Shown: positions 7,342 to 16,072 of the stretch, in pieces | How the letters are laid out: the number at the start of each line of letters is the position of its first letter | Position numbering within the stretch: position 1 is the stretch's first letter | Assembly (NCBI GenBank): GCA_934479825.1 | Contig: CAKSOW010000016.1 | Coordinates: forward strand, 1 to 53,719 | Length of the DNA: 53,719 bases | Source of the DNA: an uncultured Eubacteriales bacterium | Lineage (GTDB): Bacteria; Bacillota; Clostridia; Oscillospirales; CAG-382 | Direction: 5' to 3' | Notes under the pieces: generated by a model | What the model saw: the letters and a program-made list of their open reading frames with translations, nothing else | The model's database searches: none | Told to the model about the DNA's origin: nothing | Translations under genes and position numbers: made by a program

Positions 7342-7366
7342 AAACTCCCTCCGGAATCGGAGGGAG
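7342..7366 (-). terminator. Proximal copy of the duplicated tsf terminator
   Basis: The same 25 bp as 7121-7145, 22 bp after the tsf stop. On the minus strand it is followed by only TTTGAGCG, so most of the T-tract has been separated from it by the insertion. Confidence 0.85.
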
Positions 7367-7388
7367 CTTTCTATCATAAAAGGTCTGT

Positions 7389-8309
7389 TTATTTCTGGGT
7401 AAGCTTTGCAACTTCGGCAGCCAAGTCATCCTGTCTCTTTTCGATGCCTTCGCCCTTTTCATAGCGGACAAAGCCTTTCAACGTGATCTCGCCGCCAAGC
7501 TTCTTAGCTTCTGCTGCGATATACTCGCCGACGGATTCCTTACCCTCAGCCTTGACATATTCCTGTTCGAGCAAGCACTTTTCCGAATAGAACTTGCCGA
7601 TCTTACCGACAACCATCTTTTCGAGAACGGCTTCCGGCTTCTTGGCGTTCTTTTCATCGTTCTTGATCTGCGTAAGAATGATCTCTTTTTCTGCGTTGAG
7701 GTCAGCCTCCGGAACGCTTTCCTTATTCGGGTAAAGCGGATTCATAGCGGCAACCTGCAAAGCTGCGTTGCGAAGAACGGCAGAAGCGGCTTCTTTATCT
7801 GTTGTAGCGTCGCCGTAGACGATAACGCCGATCGTGCCGCCGCCATGTACATAGCTTGCGCAAACCGGTTCGTTTACGATAACAAAACGACGAATGGAGA
7901 GCTTTTCACCGATCTGGAACGTCTTATCTTTGAGAACGGCGTCAACAGTATCGTCAGAACCTGCGAACTTGCAGGCGAGAAGTGCGTCTACATCAGCCGG
8001 CTTATTGGCTAAAATGGTTTCGAGAACGCCCTTGACGAAAGCCTTGAACGTATCGTTCTTGGCAACGAAGTCGGTTTCAGAGTTAACTTCAACCATAGCG
8101 TAAGAACCATCTTTGGCAAGGATATCGACAACGCCTTCTGCGGCGATTCTGCTTGCTTTCTTTTCGGCAACGGCAAGACCCTTTTCGCGCAAGATCTTAA
8201 CGGCCTCTTCTTTATCACCGTTTGCTTCGGTGAGAGCTTTTTTGCATTCCATCATACCGATACCGGTCTGCGCGCGCAGATCCGATACGTCTTTTGCTGT
8301 AAAATTCAT
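7389..8309 (-). CDS. tsf: Translation elongation factor Ts
   Basis: The 306-residue product is EF-Ts, the nucleotide-exchange factor for EF-Tu. The N-terminal UBA-like domain (residues 1-55) has the family signature VSDLRAQTGIGMMECKKAL; the core contains SETDFVAKND, the Asp-Phe wedge that opens the EF-Tu nucleotide site. The length is normal for full-length bacterial EF-Ts. The ATG at 8309 follows GGAGG. It lies 36 nt downstream of rpsB, the conserved bacterial order, and is the last gene of that operon. Its terminator carries the small insertion described at 7146-7341. Confidence 0.97.
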   Translation of the reverse strand: MNFTAKDVSDLRAQTGIGMMECKKALTEANGDKEEAVKILREKGLAVAEKKASRIAAEGVVDILAKDGSYAMVEVNSETDFVAKNDTFKAFVKGVLETILANKPADVDALLACKFAGSDDTVDAVLKDKTFQIGEKLSIRRFVIVNEPVCASYVHGGGTIGVIVYGDATTDKEAASAVLRNAALQVAAMNPLYPNKESVPEADLNAEKEIILTQIKNDEKNAKKPEAVLEKMVVGKIGKFYSEKCLLEQEYVKAEGKESVGEYIAAEAKKLGGEITLKGFVRYEKGEGIEKRQDDLAAEVAKLTQK

Positions 8310-8345
8310 ATTCTTGTCCTCCTGTTTCAGTTCCCTATTACGGAC

Positions 8346-9080
8346 TTATTCAGCGTCTGCTTCTTCCTTTTCTTCGGAAGCGGAGTCGGTGAACTGTTCG
8401 CCCTGCTTGCCTTCGAGAACGGCGTCTGCCATAACCGAAAGAATGAGCTTAATGCCGCGGATAGCGTCGTCGTTACCCGGAATTACATAGTCGATCTCAT
8501 CCGGATCGCAGTTGGTATCAACGATAGCAACAACCGGAATACCGAGCTTTCTTGCTTCGGCAACAGCGTTCTTTTCTTTTCTCGGGTCAACAACGAACAT
8601 AGCGGACGGAAGGGTTTCCATATTCTTGATACCGCCGAGGTTTCTTTCGAGGTCGTTGATTTCCTTAACAAGGGAAATGACTTCTTTCTTGGGGAGAAGT
8701 TCAAACGTACCGTCGTCTTCCATTCTGTGGAGAGCGTTCAAACGTGCAATGCTCTTCTTGATGGTCTTGAAGTTGGTGAGCATACCGCCGAGCCAACGCA
8801 TGTTGACATAGTAGCAGCCGCATCTGTCTGCTTCTTCTTTGATGGCGTCAGAGGCCTGTTTCTTGGTACCGACGAAAAGAATGTTGCCGCCTTCCATGGA
8901 GACCTGACGGAGGAACATATAAGCTTCCTCTAACTTCTTAACGGTCTTTTGAAGGTCGATGATGTAAACACCGTTTCTTTCGGTAAAGATGTATTCCGCC
9001 ATTTTGGGGTTCCATCTTCTGGTGTGATGTCCGAAATGGACGCCTGCTTCAAGCAGCTGCTTCATGGAAATGACTGACAT
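8346..9080 (-). CDS. rpsB: 30S ribosomal protein S2
   Basis: The 244-residue product contains the S2 signatures LLEAGVHFGHHTRRWNPKM, YIIDLQKTVKKLEEAY, VGTKKQASDAI and IPVVAIVDTNCDPDEID. It binds the 30S head/body junction and recruits S1. I start at the ATG at 9080, preceded by GGAGGACATTTTT; the in-frame extension to 9239 has no ribosome site and no S2 homology. An acidic C-terminal tail follows the conserved part. First gene of the rpsB-tsf operon. Confidence 0.97.
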   Translation of the reverse strand: MSVISMKQLLEAGVHFGHHTRRWNPKMAEYIFTERNGVYIIDLQKTVKKLEEAYMFLRQVSMEGGNILFVGTKKQASDAIKEEADRCGCYYVNMRWLGGMLTNFKTIKKSIARLNALHRMEDDGTFELLPKKEVISLVKEINDLERNLGGIKNMETLPSAMFVVDPRKEKNAVAEARKLGIPVVAIVDTNCDPDEIDYVIPGNDDAIRGIKLILSVMADAVLEGKQGEQFTDSASEEKEEADAE

Positions 9081-9250
9081 AAAAATGTCCTCCTTTGGGT
9101 TTTTTCCACCACAGACGGGTTTATAGGAAACACGGCTTATCCGGAAACACCGGAAACCCTTGCCGAAAACCTCTGTGTGTGTGATAAAATAATATTTCGT
9201 GAGCATACACTCACGGAGTTTATTATAACAAAAAAGCACGGCAAAGGAAA
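9081..9250 (-). promoter_or_regulatory. rpsB leader with candidate promoter
   Basis: A minus-strand -10 TATAAT (9222-9227) has only a weak -35 (TTTCCT, 9245-9250) at 17 bp. The approximately 140-nt leader contains a CGTGAG/CTCACG hairpin and a CACACACAC run, and is long enough for S2 autoregulation, but I cannot match it to a known leader motif. Confidence 0.4.
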
Positions 9251-9278
9251 CGGGAAATGCCGTAAGTTTACATTTTTT

Positions 9279-9731
9279 TTACAACTTTCGCGTGTCCTTA
9301 TGCCAAAGCCGCCCGGTCAAAAAGCGTACTGCGACCGATACCAATACAACGCCTACTGCAATACCGCCTGCCGTAAGCAGGGTATTCACGCCCGCTTCAC
9401 CGGACTTTTCTTTTTCCTTGCCAATCAGATACAACAATGTATAATACAGCGAACCGCCCGGGACAAGCGAAATGATCGTCGGCGCCAAAAACGCCGTAGA
9501 CGGCATTTTGCATACGCGCGCCATGGCCTCCGAATAAGCGGCGGCAAAGGCGGCGGCAATCAGATTTAAAAGGAACAGATTGGAAAGTCCCAACCGACAC
9601 AGTAAATACAGCCCCCAGGTCAGAGCGCCGCCGATCGACGCGAAAAAGACGCTTTTGCCTTTCAGGCCAAACACGAGTGCGAACCCGAAAGAGATACATA
9701 ACGCGCTTAAAAACTGAACTGCCATCTGCAT
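9279..9731 (-). CDS. Threonine/serine exporter family, C-terminal-domain subunit (ThrE_2 / YjjB-like)
   Basis: The 150-residue membrane protein has about five hydrophobic segments and the ThrE_2 pattern: FGLKGKSVFFASIGGALTW near the N-terminus, YSEAMARVCKMPSTAFLAP, and SLVPGGSLYYT. In Corynebacterium ThrE this domain is fused to the N-terminal half encoded here by the preceding gene; split pairs (YjjP/YjjB type) are common in Firmicutes. The ATG overlaps the upstream TGA (TGATG), pointing to coupled translation and a two-subunit exporter of threonine/serine or another small acid. YjjPB exports succinate in E. coli, so the substrate is open. Confidence 0.82.
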   Translation of the reverse strand: MQMAVQFLSALCISFGFALVFGLKGKSVFFASIGGALTWGLYLLCRLGLSNLFLLNLIAAAFAAAYSEAMARVCKMPSTAFLAPTIISLVPGGSLYYTLLYLIGKEKEKSGEAGVNTLLTAGGIAVGVVLVSVAVRFLTGRLWHKDTRKL

Positions 9732-10510
9732 CAGATACCACCTCCGAGCGTAAGGAGCGCTACCGCAATACCGCCGGCAATGCTGGCGGCATACAAAATC
9801 GATTCCAACAGCCGCAGCGAGCCCGAAATGGTATCACCAAGCAGAATATCACGCGCCGCATTGGTAAAGGCCACGCCCGGGATAATCACCATGATCGCGC
9901 CGATCAACACCTTATCGCGGTCAATTGCCGGAAATACCCGGCACAAAAGCAGAGTGACCGCGCCGGCACACAACATACAGATAAAATTATAGAGCGGAAT
10001 ATTGACGATCTTCCGGCGAAAATATTTTTCAAAGGCCAGAATGACAAGTCCCACCACAGCCGCCGCCGCAAAATCCGCCGCTTTGCCGCCGAAAAACACG
10101 GCCGAACCGCCGGTCACGCAAACAATACCTGCAACACCGCGTATCAGACGCCCGGTTTTCGGCTCTTTTTCGGTTATGACCGTTTCCAGACGGGCGCGTA
10201 TTTCCTCCGGTTCGGGACGATTATCACAGATAAAACGGGAAAGGGCGTTCAATTTAGACAAGCGGTCAAAATCGGTTTCCGACGATTTGATACGTCTTGT
10301 CTGGGTATAGACCTCTTCGGCGGAAAAGGTTACGGTTAAAATAATGCAAGAGGTTATCGTGAGAACATCGACATCGGTCGCTCCATAACACGCGAAAATG
10401 CGCTGCAAGGAATCCTCCACGCGGCTGACCTCCGCACCGCATTTGAGCATAGCCTCGCCGAGGTCGAGCGCATAGGTGATAAGCGACTTGTAAAAGCGGT
10501 TATCGGGCAT
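9731..10510 (-). CDS. Threonine/serine exporter family, N-terminal-domain subunit (ThrE / YjjP-like)
   Basis: The 259-residue protein has the ThrE N-terminal cytoplasmic part with ALDLGEAMLKCGAEVSRVED, then about five membrane segments (residues about 120-255). It pairs with the smaller subunit directly downstream. I start at the ATG at 10510, 9 nt after AAAGGAG; an in-frame TTG at 10531 has no site. It lies 27 nt downstream of ksgA, apparently in the same operon, with no obvious functional link. Confidence 0.83.
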   Translation of the reverse strand: MPDNRFYKSLITYALDLGEAMLKCGAEVSRVEDSLQRIFACYGATDVDVLTITSCIILTVTFSAEEVYTQTRRIKSSETDFDRLSKLNALSRFICDNRPEPEEIRARLETVITEKEPKTGRLIRGVAGIVCVTGGSAVFFGGKAADFAAAAVVGLVILAFEKYFRRKIVNIPLYNFICMLCAGAVTLLLCRVFPAIDRDKVLIGAIMVIIPGVAFTNAARDILLGDTISGSLRLLESILYAASIAGGIAVALLTLGGGI

Positions 10511-10537
10511 AAGGAAAGCTCCTTTCGGCAAGGTTCT

Positions 10538-11416
10538 TTAAAGGGAATACAAGGCTTTTGCTATCTTGACATACTGTTCGGGAGAAAGCGTTTCGCCGCG
10601 CACGGTATCCGGAATAGCAAGCGCATCACGCAAAACCTCGCTGATTTTGGCCTTATCGCCGCCGACAAGCGGAGAGAGCGTATTGGAAAGCGTTTTGCGG
10701 CGCATGGAAAATCCGGCGCGGATGACGTCGCTTGCCTTTTTGATCTCCTCCGGCGAGAATCGTGCCGGTTTGAAGAGTGCGAGGCGGACAATGGCGCTGT
10801 CAACCTTGGGACGCGGATAAAAGCAGCCGGACGGCACGGTAAACAACCGTTTGCAGGTACCGTAAAGGCCTAAGGAGGCGGTGATACTGCCGTACTCCGC
10901 ACTGCCGGGAGCGGCAATGAGCCGGGCAGCCACTTCTTTTTGCACCATGACGGTGATATAGTCAAAGTCCGGATAGTTTTCCACAAGACGCATTAAAATC
11001 GGCGTTGTGATATAGTATGGCAGGTTGGCACACACCGAAACGGGGAGTTTTCCGCCGTTTTTCCCGGTTCGGCGCGATTCGAGAAGCGATACAAGATCGG
11101 TTTCCATGATATCGCCGAACACAACTTCGGCGTTGTCATAGGGAGCAAGCGATTCGGCAAGCACGCCTTCAAGCGAGCGGTCAATTTCGACAGCGACCAC
11201 CTTTTCAAAGCGAGCGGCGAGCTCGCCGGTCAAGATTCCGGCGCCCGGACCGATTTCGAGGATCAATGCCGGAATTTTTGCGTTTTCGCCGGGATCCGGC
11301 ACGGCATATTCGGTGCATTCCGCGGCGATCCGACGCGGAATTTTTACGTCCTGCAAAAAATTCTGACCGTATTTTTTTTGAAAATGAAATCCGTGTTTTT
11401 CAAGTAGTTCCGACAT
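10538..11416 (-). CDS. rsmA: 16S rRNA (adenine1518/1519-N6) dimethyltransferase
   Basis: The 292-residue product is KsgA/RsmA, which dimethylates two adjacent adenosines in helix 45 of 16S rRNA late in 30S assembly. Motifs: KKYGQNFLQD near the N-terminus, SAM-binding LEIGPGAGILT, FGDIMETD and the catalytic CANLPYYITTPI (NLPY), with the C-terminal helical domain. I start at the ATG at 11416 after GAGG; the in-frame TTG 12 nt upstream overlaps that site. It heads the small ksgA-exporter operon. Confidence 0.96.
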   Translation of the reverse strand: MSELLEKHGFHFQKKYGQNFLQDVKIPRRIAAECTEYAVPDPGENAKIPALILEIGPGAGILTGELAARFEKVVAVEIDRSLEGVLAESLAPYDNAEVVFGDIMETDLVSLLESRRTGKNGGKLPVSVCANLPYYITTPILMRLVENYPDFDYITVMVQKEVAARLIAAPGSAEYGSITASLGLYGTCKRLFTVPSGCFYPRPKVDSAIVRLALFKPARFSPEEIKKASDVIRAGFSMRRKTLSNTLSPLVGGDKAKISEVLRDALAIPDTVRGETLSPEQYVKIAKALYSL

Positions 11417-11476
11417 GGTATACCTCAATTTTGGGCAAGATGTGGTTAGTTAGGGGGGATGGGAGAGCGGGAAAAT

Positions 11477-11619
11477 GGGGAAACGCGGCTTTTCTTGGAA
11501 GAAAAGCCTGCCAAAAGAACTTTGATTTTTGGTGCTCGGTATCCCGATACTCCGGAAGTCAAAAGGGGAACGCGGCTTTTCTTAAAAGAAAAGCCTGGCA
11601 AAAGAACTTTGGTTTTTGA
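11477..11619. repeat. Imperfect direct repeat containing a CTTTTCTT/AAGAAAAG hairpin
   Basis: Two units of about 56 bp start at 11477 and 11565. Both read GGGGAA(A)CGCGGCTTTTCTT, then AAGAAAAGCCTG, then CAAAAGAACTTTG. The linker after unit 1 (CGGTATCCCGATAC) resembles the hairpin after unit 2, so the repeated unit is really about 88 bp. The stem style matches the arm hairpins of the large element but the sequence differs. The rest of the 374-bp gap holds the two hairpins listed next and no gene. Confidence 0.75.
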
Positions 11620-11656
11620 CGCACGGTGTCCCGAATACTTTGGGACACCGTGCGTC
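11618..11656. terminator. Perfect 15-bp hairpin, orientation uncertain
   Basis: GACGCACGGTGTCCC (11618-11632) pairs with GGGACACCGTGCGTC (11642-11656). A weak T-rich stretch (TTTCTGTCTT) follows only on the plus strand, where no gene ends. On the minus strand the stem is followed by AAAAACC. It may be a 3' stabiliser for the upstream peptide-binding-protein message rather than a terminator. Confidence 0.5.
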
Positions 11657-11737
11657 TTTCTGTCTTACGTCCCAAATTCATATTTTTTGATATTTCTATC
11701 GGGCATCGTCTGATAGAAAAGACTTTTCCGACAGTCC

Positions 11738-11768
11738 AACAAGGGCTGCCGGAAAGGCAGCCCTTGTT
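11738..11768 (-). terminator. Hairpin after the oligopeptide-binding protein gene
   Basis: AACAAGGGCTGCC (11738-11750) pairs with GGCAGCCCTTGTT (11756-11768), 22 bp after the stop. The T-tract (ATTGTTTTT) is on the gene side, that is, it serves plus-strand transcription, so for the minus-strand gene this is an unusual terminator or a 3' processing block. Confidence 0.55.
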
Positions 11769-11790
11769 ATTGTTTTTAAAAGTCCGGATT

Positions 11791-13611
11791 TTATTCTGCG
11801 CTATCGGAATTATCGGTGTTGTCGGTATTGTCCGTATTATCGGCTGTTGCGTCAACCGTTTCTTCGGGCAGGTACTTCTGATAGTTCTTCTGCGAAACCT
11901 TCGTGAAGTTCCAAGTGCCGAAGTAGTCATATTTCATGCCGGACAGGTCTTTTGCGGCATAGACATCCACATTGCAGAACAACGGAATGATAGGCGCTTT
12001 TTCAAGAAGCATGGTCTCGGCGCGGTGCATGGCATCCGTGCGTGTATCGTTATTCAATGCTCCGACGATCTCATCGCAGAGTGCGTCATATTCTTCATCC
12101 GCAAAGCCGGTGAGGTGACCGGAAGTATACGTGATTTCATCCACCGTCAGATCGACCGGTGCGCCGCTGTACTGTGTCGAGAAGCCGACAAGCATTCCAT
12201 AAGCATCCGGCGTCACGCACTGGAAGTCGGTAGCGATGATACGGTTGGTACCGTTCGTTAAGGTCTTTCCGGAAACGATTCCGGAGATATATGCGGCGGT
12301 CTTACCGTCGGTTTTGACCGTGAATCCCAGTTCTTTCCAAACGCTCTTGCAGTATTCAGCCACTTCGCGCTCATAGGCACGGTCTTTATTATATTCAACC
12401 GTGAACGAACCTTTTTTCACGCCTGCTTCGGCTAATAACGCCTTTGCGGCCTCCATGTCGCCGGTCGGAGTGAACTGTTTGCCGTTTGCCTTGCGGAATT
12501 CGGTCTTGCCGTCCACGTCCTTGATACCGAACGGAACAACGCCTTCGGCGGCTTTGGTTTTGCGGCCGGTGAGGGAATTGATATGGTCGCGGTCAAGGGC
12601 GATCGAAAGAGCTTGACGCACGCGTGCGTCCGAGAAAAGTTCGCTTGTAGTATCAAAGAAATATGTATACACCGACGGGAGCGCGGTCTGGGTGACCTTG
12701 CCGGCCGATTCGATAGTTTCGGTTTTGGCTTCGCTGAGGTTGAGATAGAAGATATCCTTGTTCTGGAAACGTTCTAACTGTTTTTCAGCACTGTCGCCCT
12801 CGGAAAGGAGGGTGATAAGCTGATAGGGCTTGACGACCTTATCGACAGGGTTATCTTCCGAAGCGCTGACATTATCATAGTGCAGATTGCGTTCCAGTTC
12901 AATGGATTTGGAGGAAAGCTTTCTGTATTTGAAAGCGCCGTTGGTAAGGGGAAGTCCGAGTGTGGTGGAAGCGTTCCAGGTATAATCGATGTTTTCTTCG
13001 TCATCAAATTTGGAGGCATTGTCCTCACGCAGCGGAACAAGCGCAGGGCTTGCCAAACGGCGCAGGAAGTATTCCACGTTGGTATATTCCGGTTCAAAGG
13101 AGATCTGAATGACATTATCCTTGATCGCGCATACGCCGAGGTCGTTGACCGAGCAAAGGCCTTCCTTGACGCGGCGGGCGTTTTTGACCGGATATAAAAG
13201 GGACGCGGCGGAATGGTCGGCAGTCGGCGAGAGAAGTCTCTGCCAAGCATAGACAAAGTCGTCGGCATCCACAATAATACCGTCGCTCCAACGGCTGTTC
13301 TTCAATTTGATTTCCAACTTTAACGTATTGTCACGCGCGTCAACGTAATATTCCACCTTGTCGGCAAGAGCTTTCTTCAATTCGCCCTTGCTGTTGATGG
13401 TGTAAAGGCCCTCATACAAAAGGCCGAACAGCTTGGCGTTGTCCGAAGAAGCGTAAACCGATTCGGTCGGATCGAGATTTGTCGGGAACGCGCTTAGATA
13501 CATCTGAATGATTGCGCCCTTGTCATCATCGTTTTTCTTGCCGCAGGCGGTAAACGCAAACATGCCGAATACCATAACGACGGCAAGTGCAAGAGCTAAG
13601 AGTTTTTTCAT
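11791..13611 (-). CDS. ABC-transporter peptide-binding lipoprotein (OppA/DppA family)
   Basis: The 606-residue product is an SBP_bac_5 family extracytoplasmic binding protein. A signal peptide MKKLLALALAVVMVFG precedes the lipobox FTAC, so the mature protein is anchored by a diacylated cysteine at about residue 22. The body has the family motifs LKIELKNSRWSDG and DADDFVYAWQRLL, and ARVQRALSIALD-like DARVRQALSIALDRD. The C-terminal 20 residues are a Thr-Asp-Asn repeat tail, unusual for the family. I start at the ATG at 13611 after GGAGG, which makes the signal peptide N-terminal; an upstream in-frame start at 13695 has no site. No permease or ATPase gene is adjacent, so it is an orphan binding protein or works with a distant transporter. 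Confidence 0.9.
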   Translation of the reverse strand: MKKLLALALAVVMVFGMFAFTACGKKNDDDKGAIIQMYLSAFPTNLDPTESVYASSDNAKLFGLLYEGLYTINSKGELKKALADKVEYYVDARDNTLKLEIKLKNSRWSDGIIVDADDFVYAWQRLLSPTADHSAASLLYPVKNARRVKEGLCSVNDLGVCAIKDNVIQISFEPEYTNVEYFLRRLASPALVPLREDNASKFDDEENIDYTWNASTTLGLPLTNGAFKYRKLSSKSIELERNLHYDNVSASEDNPVDKVVKPYQLITLLSEGDSAEKQLERFQNKDIFYLNLSEAKTETIESAGKVTQTALPSVYTYFFDTTSELFSDARVRQALSIALDRDHINSLTGRKTKAAEGVVPFGIKDVDGKTEFRKANGKQFTPTGDMEAAKALLAEAGVKKGSFTVEYNKDRAYEREVAEYCKSVWKELGFTVKTDGKTAAYISGIVSGKTLTNGTNRIIATDFQCVTPDAYGMLVGFSTQYSGAPVDLTVDEITYTSGHLTGFADEEYDALCDEIVGALNNDTRTDAMHRAETMLLEKAPIIPLFCNVDVYAAKDLSGMKYDYFGTWNFTKVSQKNYQKYLPEETVDATADNTDNTDNTDNSDSAE

Positions 13612-13763
13612 GTTGATAGTCGCCTCCAAAGTTTTCAATAACAATCCGTTTTCCGCCCGAACAGGAATAATACGGACAGTATATTCATGTATCATTCTAT
13701 ATTATAGCATTAAAGTGCAAGAGAATCAATTGATTTTTTCATAAAAACTTATATTTTTTCGGT

Positions 13764-13888
13764 TTGCACAATTTTGGCACATCGTTTTTGTAAGCATTGC
13801 ACAAAAGGAAGGCGTTTCCACGCATTTTGCACATATTTTTCCCGGAAAACGAATAGGATAAAACGAAAAATCCTCCGGTTCTTGCACA
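13764..13888. repeat. Four TTGCACA direct repeats in a divergent intergenic region
   Basis: TTGCACA occurs at 13764, 13797, 13827 and 13882, in a 330-bp AT-rich gap between the divergently transcribed binding-protein and S1-domain genes. Spacings are 33, 30 and 55 bp, three to five helical turns. Some may act as -35-like elements, but the array could be a regulator-binding site set. No other gene-like feature is seen in this gap. Confidence 0.5.
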
Positions 13889-13941
13889 AGATTTTCCGTT
13901 AAAGACCGGATGAAACATAAGAGAAAGGGATGGGCAGAAAC

Positions 13942-14874
13942 ATGGATATCTACAAACCGGAGGGCGCGCTTATCGACACGCCGGAAAACCGAGAGTACAC
14001 ATCTTCGCTTGCATCGCTTGAATACGCCATGAACAGCGGCGCGATCTTGGAGGGGCGTGCGGCCTTATGCGACAGTTCGCATGCGCTCATTGTGGAGTTT
14101 GGCGCATTCCGCGGCGTTATTCCGCGTTCTGAGGCGGCATACAGCATTGACGGAAGCGAAATTCGAGACATTGCCGTCATCACACGCGTGGGGAAACCGG
14201 TCTGTTTTAAGATAACCGGTATTGTGCGCGGCGCAGAAAAGCCATCTTTTACCCTGTCACGCCGGGCGGCGCAGTTGGAATGCTATGAAAAAAGAGCGGC
14301 GCTGTTGCGTGCCGGAGATATTTTAGACGCGCGGATCACCCACATTGAGCCGTTCGGCTGTTTTTGCGATATCGGCTGTGGGCTTGTCGCGCTGTTGCCG
14401 GTAGATTGCATTTCGGTATCGCGCATTTCTCACCCCAAAGAGCGTTTCAAGACCGGAGACTGTATCCGATGCGTCGTCAAGTCCAACGATCGTCAGACCG
14501 GGCGCATCACGTTGACGCACAAGGAGCTTTTAGGTACATGGGAGCAGAACGCGGCACATTTTTGTGCCGGAGAAACGGCGGCCGGCATTATCCGCAGTAT
14601 TGAGCCGTACGGAATTTTCGTTGAGCTTGCGCCGAATCTTGCAGGGCTTGCGGAATGGTGTGAAGGGGCGGTAGTCGGGCATTGTGCGGCAGTTTACATA
14701 AAGAGCATTCTGCCGGAAAAGATGAAGATCAAGCTTGTCATTGTGGACAGCTCGCTGCCCTGTCCGGTACAGGGCGGCGAACCGGCCTATTACATAGATG
14801 CCGACCACATTGACTTATGGCGCTATTCGCCGGAGAACTGTGAAAAAGAGGTTCTGACGGTTTTTTCGGATTAG
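13942..14874 (+). CDS. Protein with three S1 RNA-binding domains (RpsA/YpfD-like)
   Basis: The roughly 310-residue product holds three S1/OB-fold repeats, at about residues 30-105, 120-195 and 205-265, recognised by GAILEGRAALCDSSHALIV, GDILDARITHIEPFGCFCDI and GETAAGIIRSIEPYGIFVEL. Firmicutes have similar S1-homologous proteins with fewer domains than E. coli S1; they bind mRNA or the ribosome. I prefer the ATG at 13942 (AAAGGG 10-12 nt upstream); an ATG at 13930 abuts the site. It is monocistronic and ends in a strong terminator. A true ribosomal S1 and a general RNA-binding regulator are both possible. Confidence 0.8.
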   Translation: MDIYKPEGALIDTPENREYTSSLASLEYAMNSGAILEGRAALCDSSHALIVEFGAFRGVIPRSEAAYSIDGSEIRDIAVITRVGKPVCFKITGIVRGAEKPSFTLSRRAAQLECYEKRAALLRAGDILDARITHIEPFGCFCDIGCGLVALLPVDCISVSRISHPKERFKTGDCIRCVVKSNDRQTGRITLTHKELLGTWEQNAAHFCAGETAAGIIRSIEPYGIFVELAPNLAGLAEWCEGAVVGHCAAVYIKSILPEKMKIKLVIVDSSLPCPVQGGEPAYYIDADHIDLWRYSPENCEKEVLTVFSD

Positions 14875-14890
14875 ATTTTATGCGTCTATG

Positions 14891-14935
14891 CGTCTGTGCC
14901 GCCCTTTCAGGGCGGCACAGACGTTATTACTTTTG
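14891..14935 (+). terminator. Terminator of the S1-domain gene
   Basis: A perfect 14-bp stem, CGTCTGTGCCGCCC (14891-14904) with GGGCGGCACAGACG (14910-14923) and loop TTTCA, followed by TTATTACTTTT. It starts 16 nt after the stop codon. Confidence 0.85.
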
Positions 14936-16072
14936 GAAAAAGTAACAAAAGGGATATGGCTTTTCCCGAAAAGTCTCCAAAAAGGGGAAAGCCTTTGTTG
15001 CAAAAGGCTTGGAAAGAGGCGCTTTTCGTTTCGCGAAAAGTATATAAGAGACGGTTTTAATGTTACTTTTTCGCTTGTACGAAAAAGTAACCAAAAAGTA
15101 CCCCAGAGGGCGGCGGCCCTCTGGACTCCCGGGGAGCGGTTCAAAATTCCGAGCGGTGGATTACTTGCTAAGCCGCAAGCTATGTGCCTATCAAGGAATT
15201 TTATGAGAATTTGCAACCTTGTGCCGTACAGCTCGGCAATATTTTGAACCGGTGCGAGACGGTAGTTTTACTGCGCAAGGATTTGTGGGTGTTTTTGAAA
15301 AGGCATGCTCCGATTTGGGCGGACAGTAGGTTATGTGTTTCATAAAATGGAAAAGTTTTTGGGGAAATTGTTTTTTAAGAGAACAGAAAATCATTTTGGA
15401 GAAAATGGAAAACTTCGAGAGAATAAAAACTCCGGGTTTCTGAACACATAAATATTTTGGAAAAATCTCAAAGTTTCTACCAGCCTACATCCCTTTTGTA
15501 TCATGCCAAGCTTGGTTTTACTCAAAAACTTCCGTTTAATCCACACCGGTTTCCCTTTTCCGCCGCAACAAAGATAACATGCAGTTTCTCCTTATATCGA
15601 CTGCCTGCGGCGGCAAGCCCGCACTGCAACTTCGATTTTTAGCAAAACCCGATTCTGCGTCTTATCAAAAGTTTCCCTTTCGCACCGGTTCAAAACATGG
15701 CCGTGCGTTTTGCGGCACTAACAAACTTTTGCAAAAAAAACTTAATACGCTAAATTTTTCAAATTTCACCTAAAATCCCACCGCACGGGTTTTGAACCGA
15801 GGTCGCAGGGCGGAGCCCCGTCTGCTTTTGGTTACTTTTCGCAGAGGCGAAAAGTAACAGAAAATCGTCCTTTTGGTTCTTTTTGCAGAAGCAAAAAGAA
15901 CGTAAAAACGTCCCCTTTTAATTACTTTTTCGTACAAGCGAAAAAGTAACACAAAAACCGTCTCTTTTCTGCTTTTCGAGAACCAAAAAGCATGTATTAT
16001 CGGCTCTTAGGGAAATTTTTCTAAAAAAGAAAATTTCCCTAAGAGCCTCTTTCCGGACACTTGCGGAAAAGC
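14925..16072. repeat. Modular hairpin-arm intergenic element, copy C
   Basis: This copy lies between two converging genes in the opposite orientation to copy B. Left arm 14925-15130; left cassette type 2 at 15138-15250; core 15251-15686; right cassette type 1, inverted, 15687-15798; right arm 15799-16072. The right arm has an extra tandem hairpin: GTTACTTTTCGCAGAGGCG, GTTCTTTTTGCAGAAGC and GTTACTTTTTCGTACAAGCG stems follow one another, each with its own complementary arm. The core includes the GCAAGCC-type hairpin (inverted) and CAGTAGGTTATGTG. No gene is seen in this 1.2-kb gap. Confidence 0.92.

Noticed and set aside
7195..7377. A 60-codon frame across the small terminator insertion
   Set aside because: It follows the internal hairpins and differs between frames in the two copies' contexts, with no ribosome site; better explained as non-coding.
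11791..13611. A full peptide ABC transporter operon
   Set aside because: Only the binding protein is present; neighbours are ksgA and an S1-domain gene.
14925..16072. CRISPR-like array of repeated hairpins
   Set aside because: The repeated units differ in sequence, have no regular spacers and there are no cas genes.
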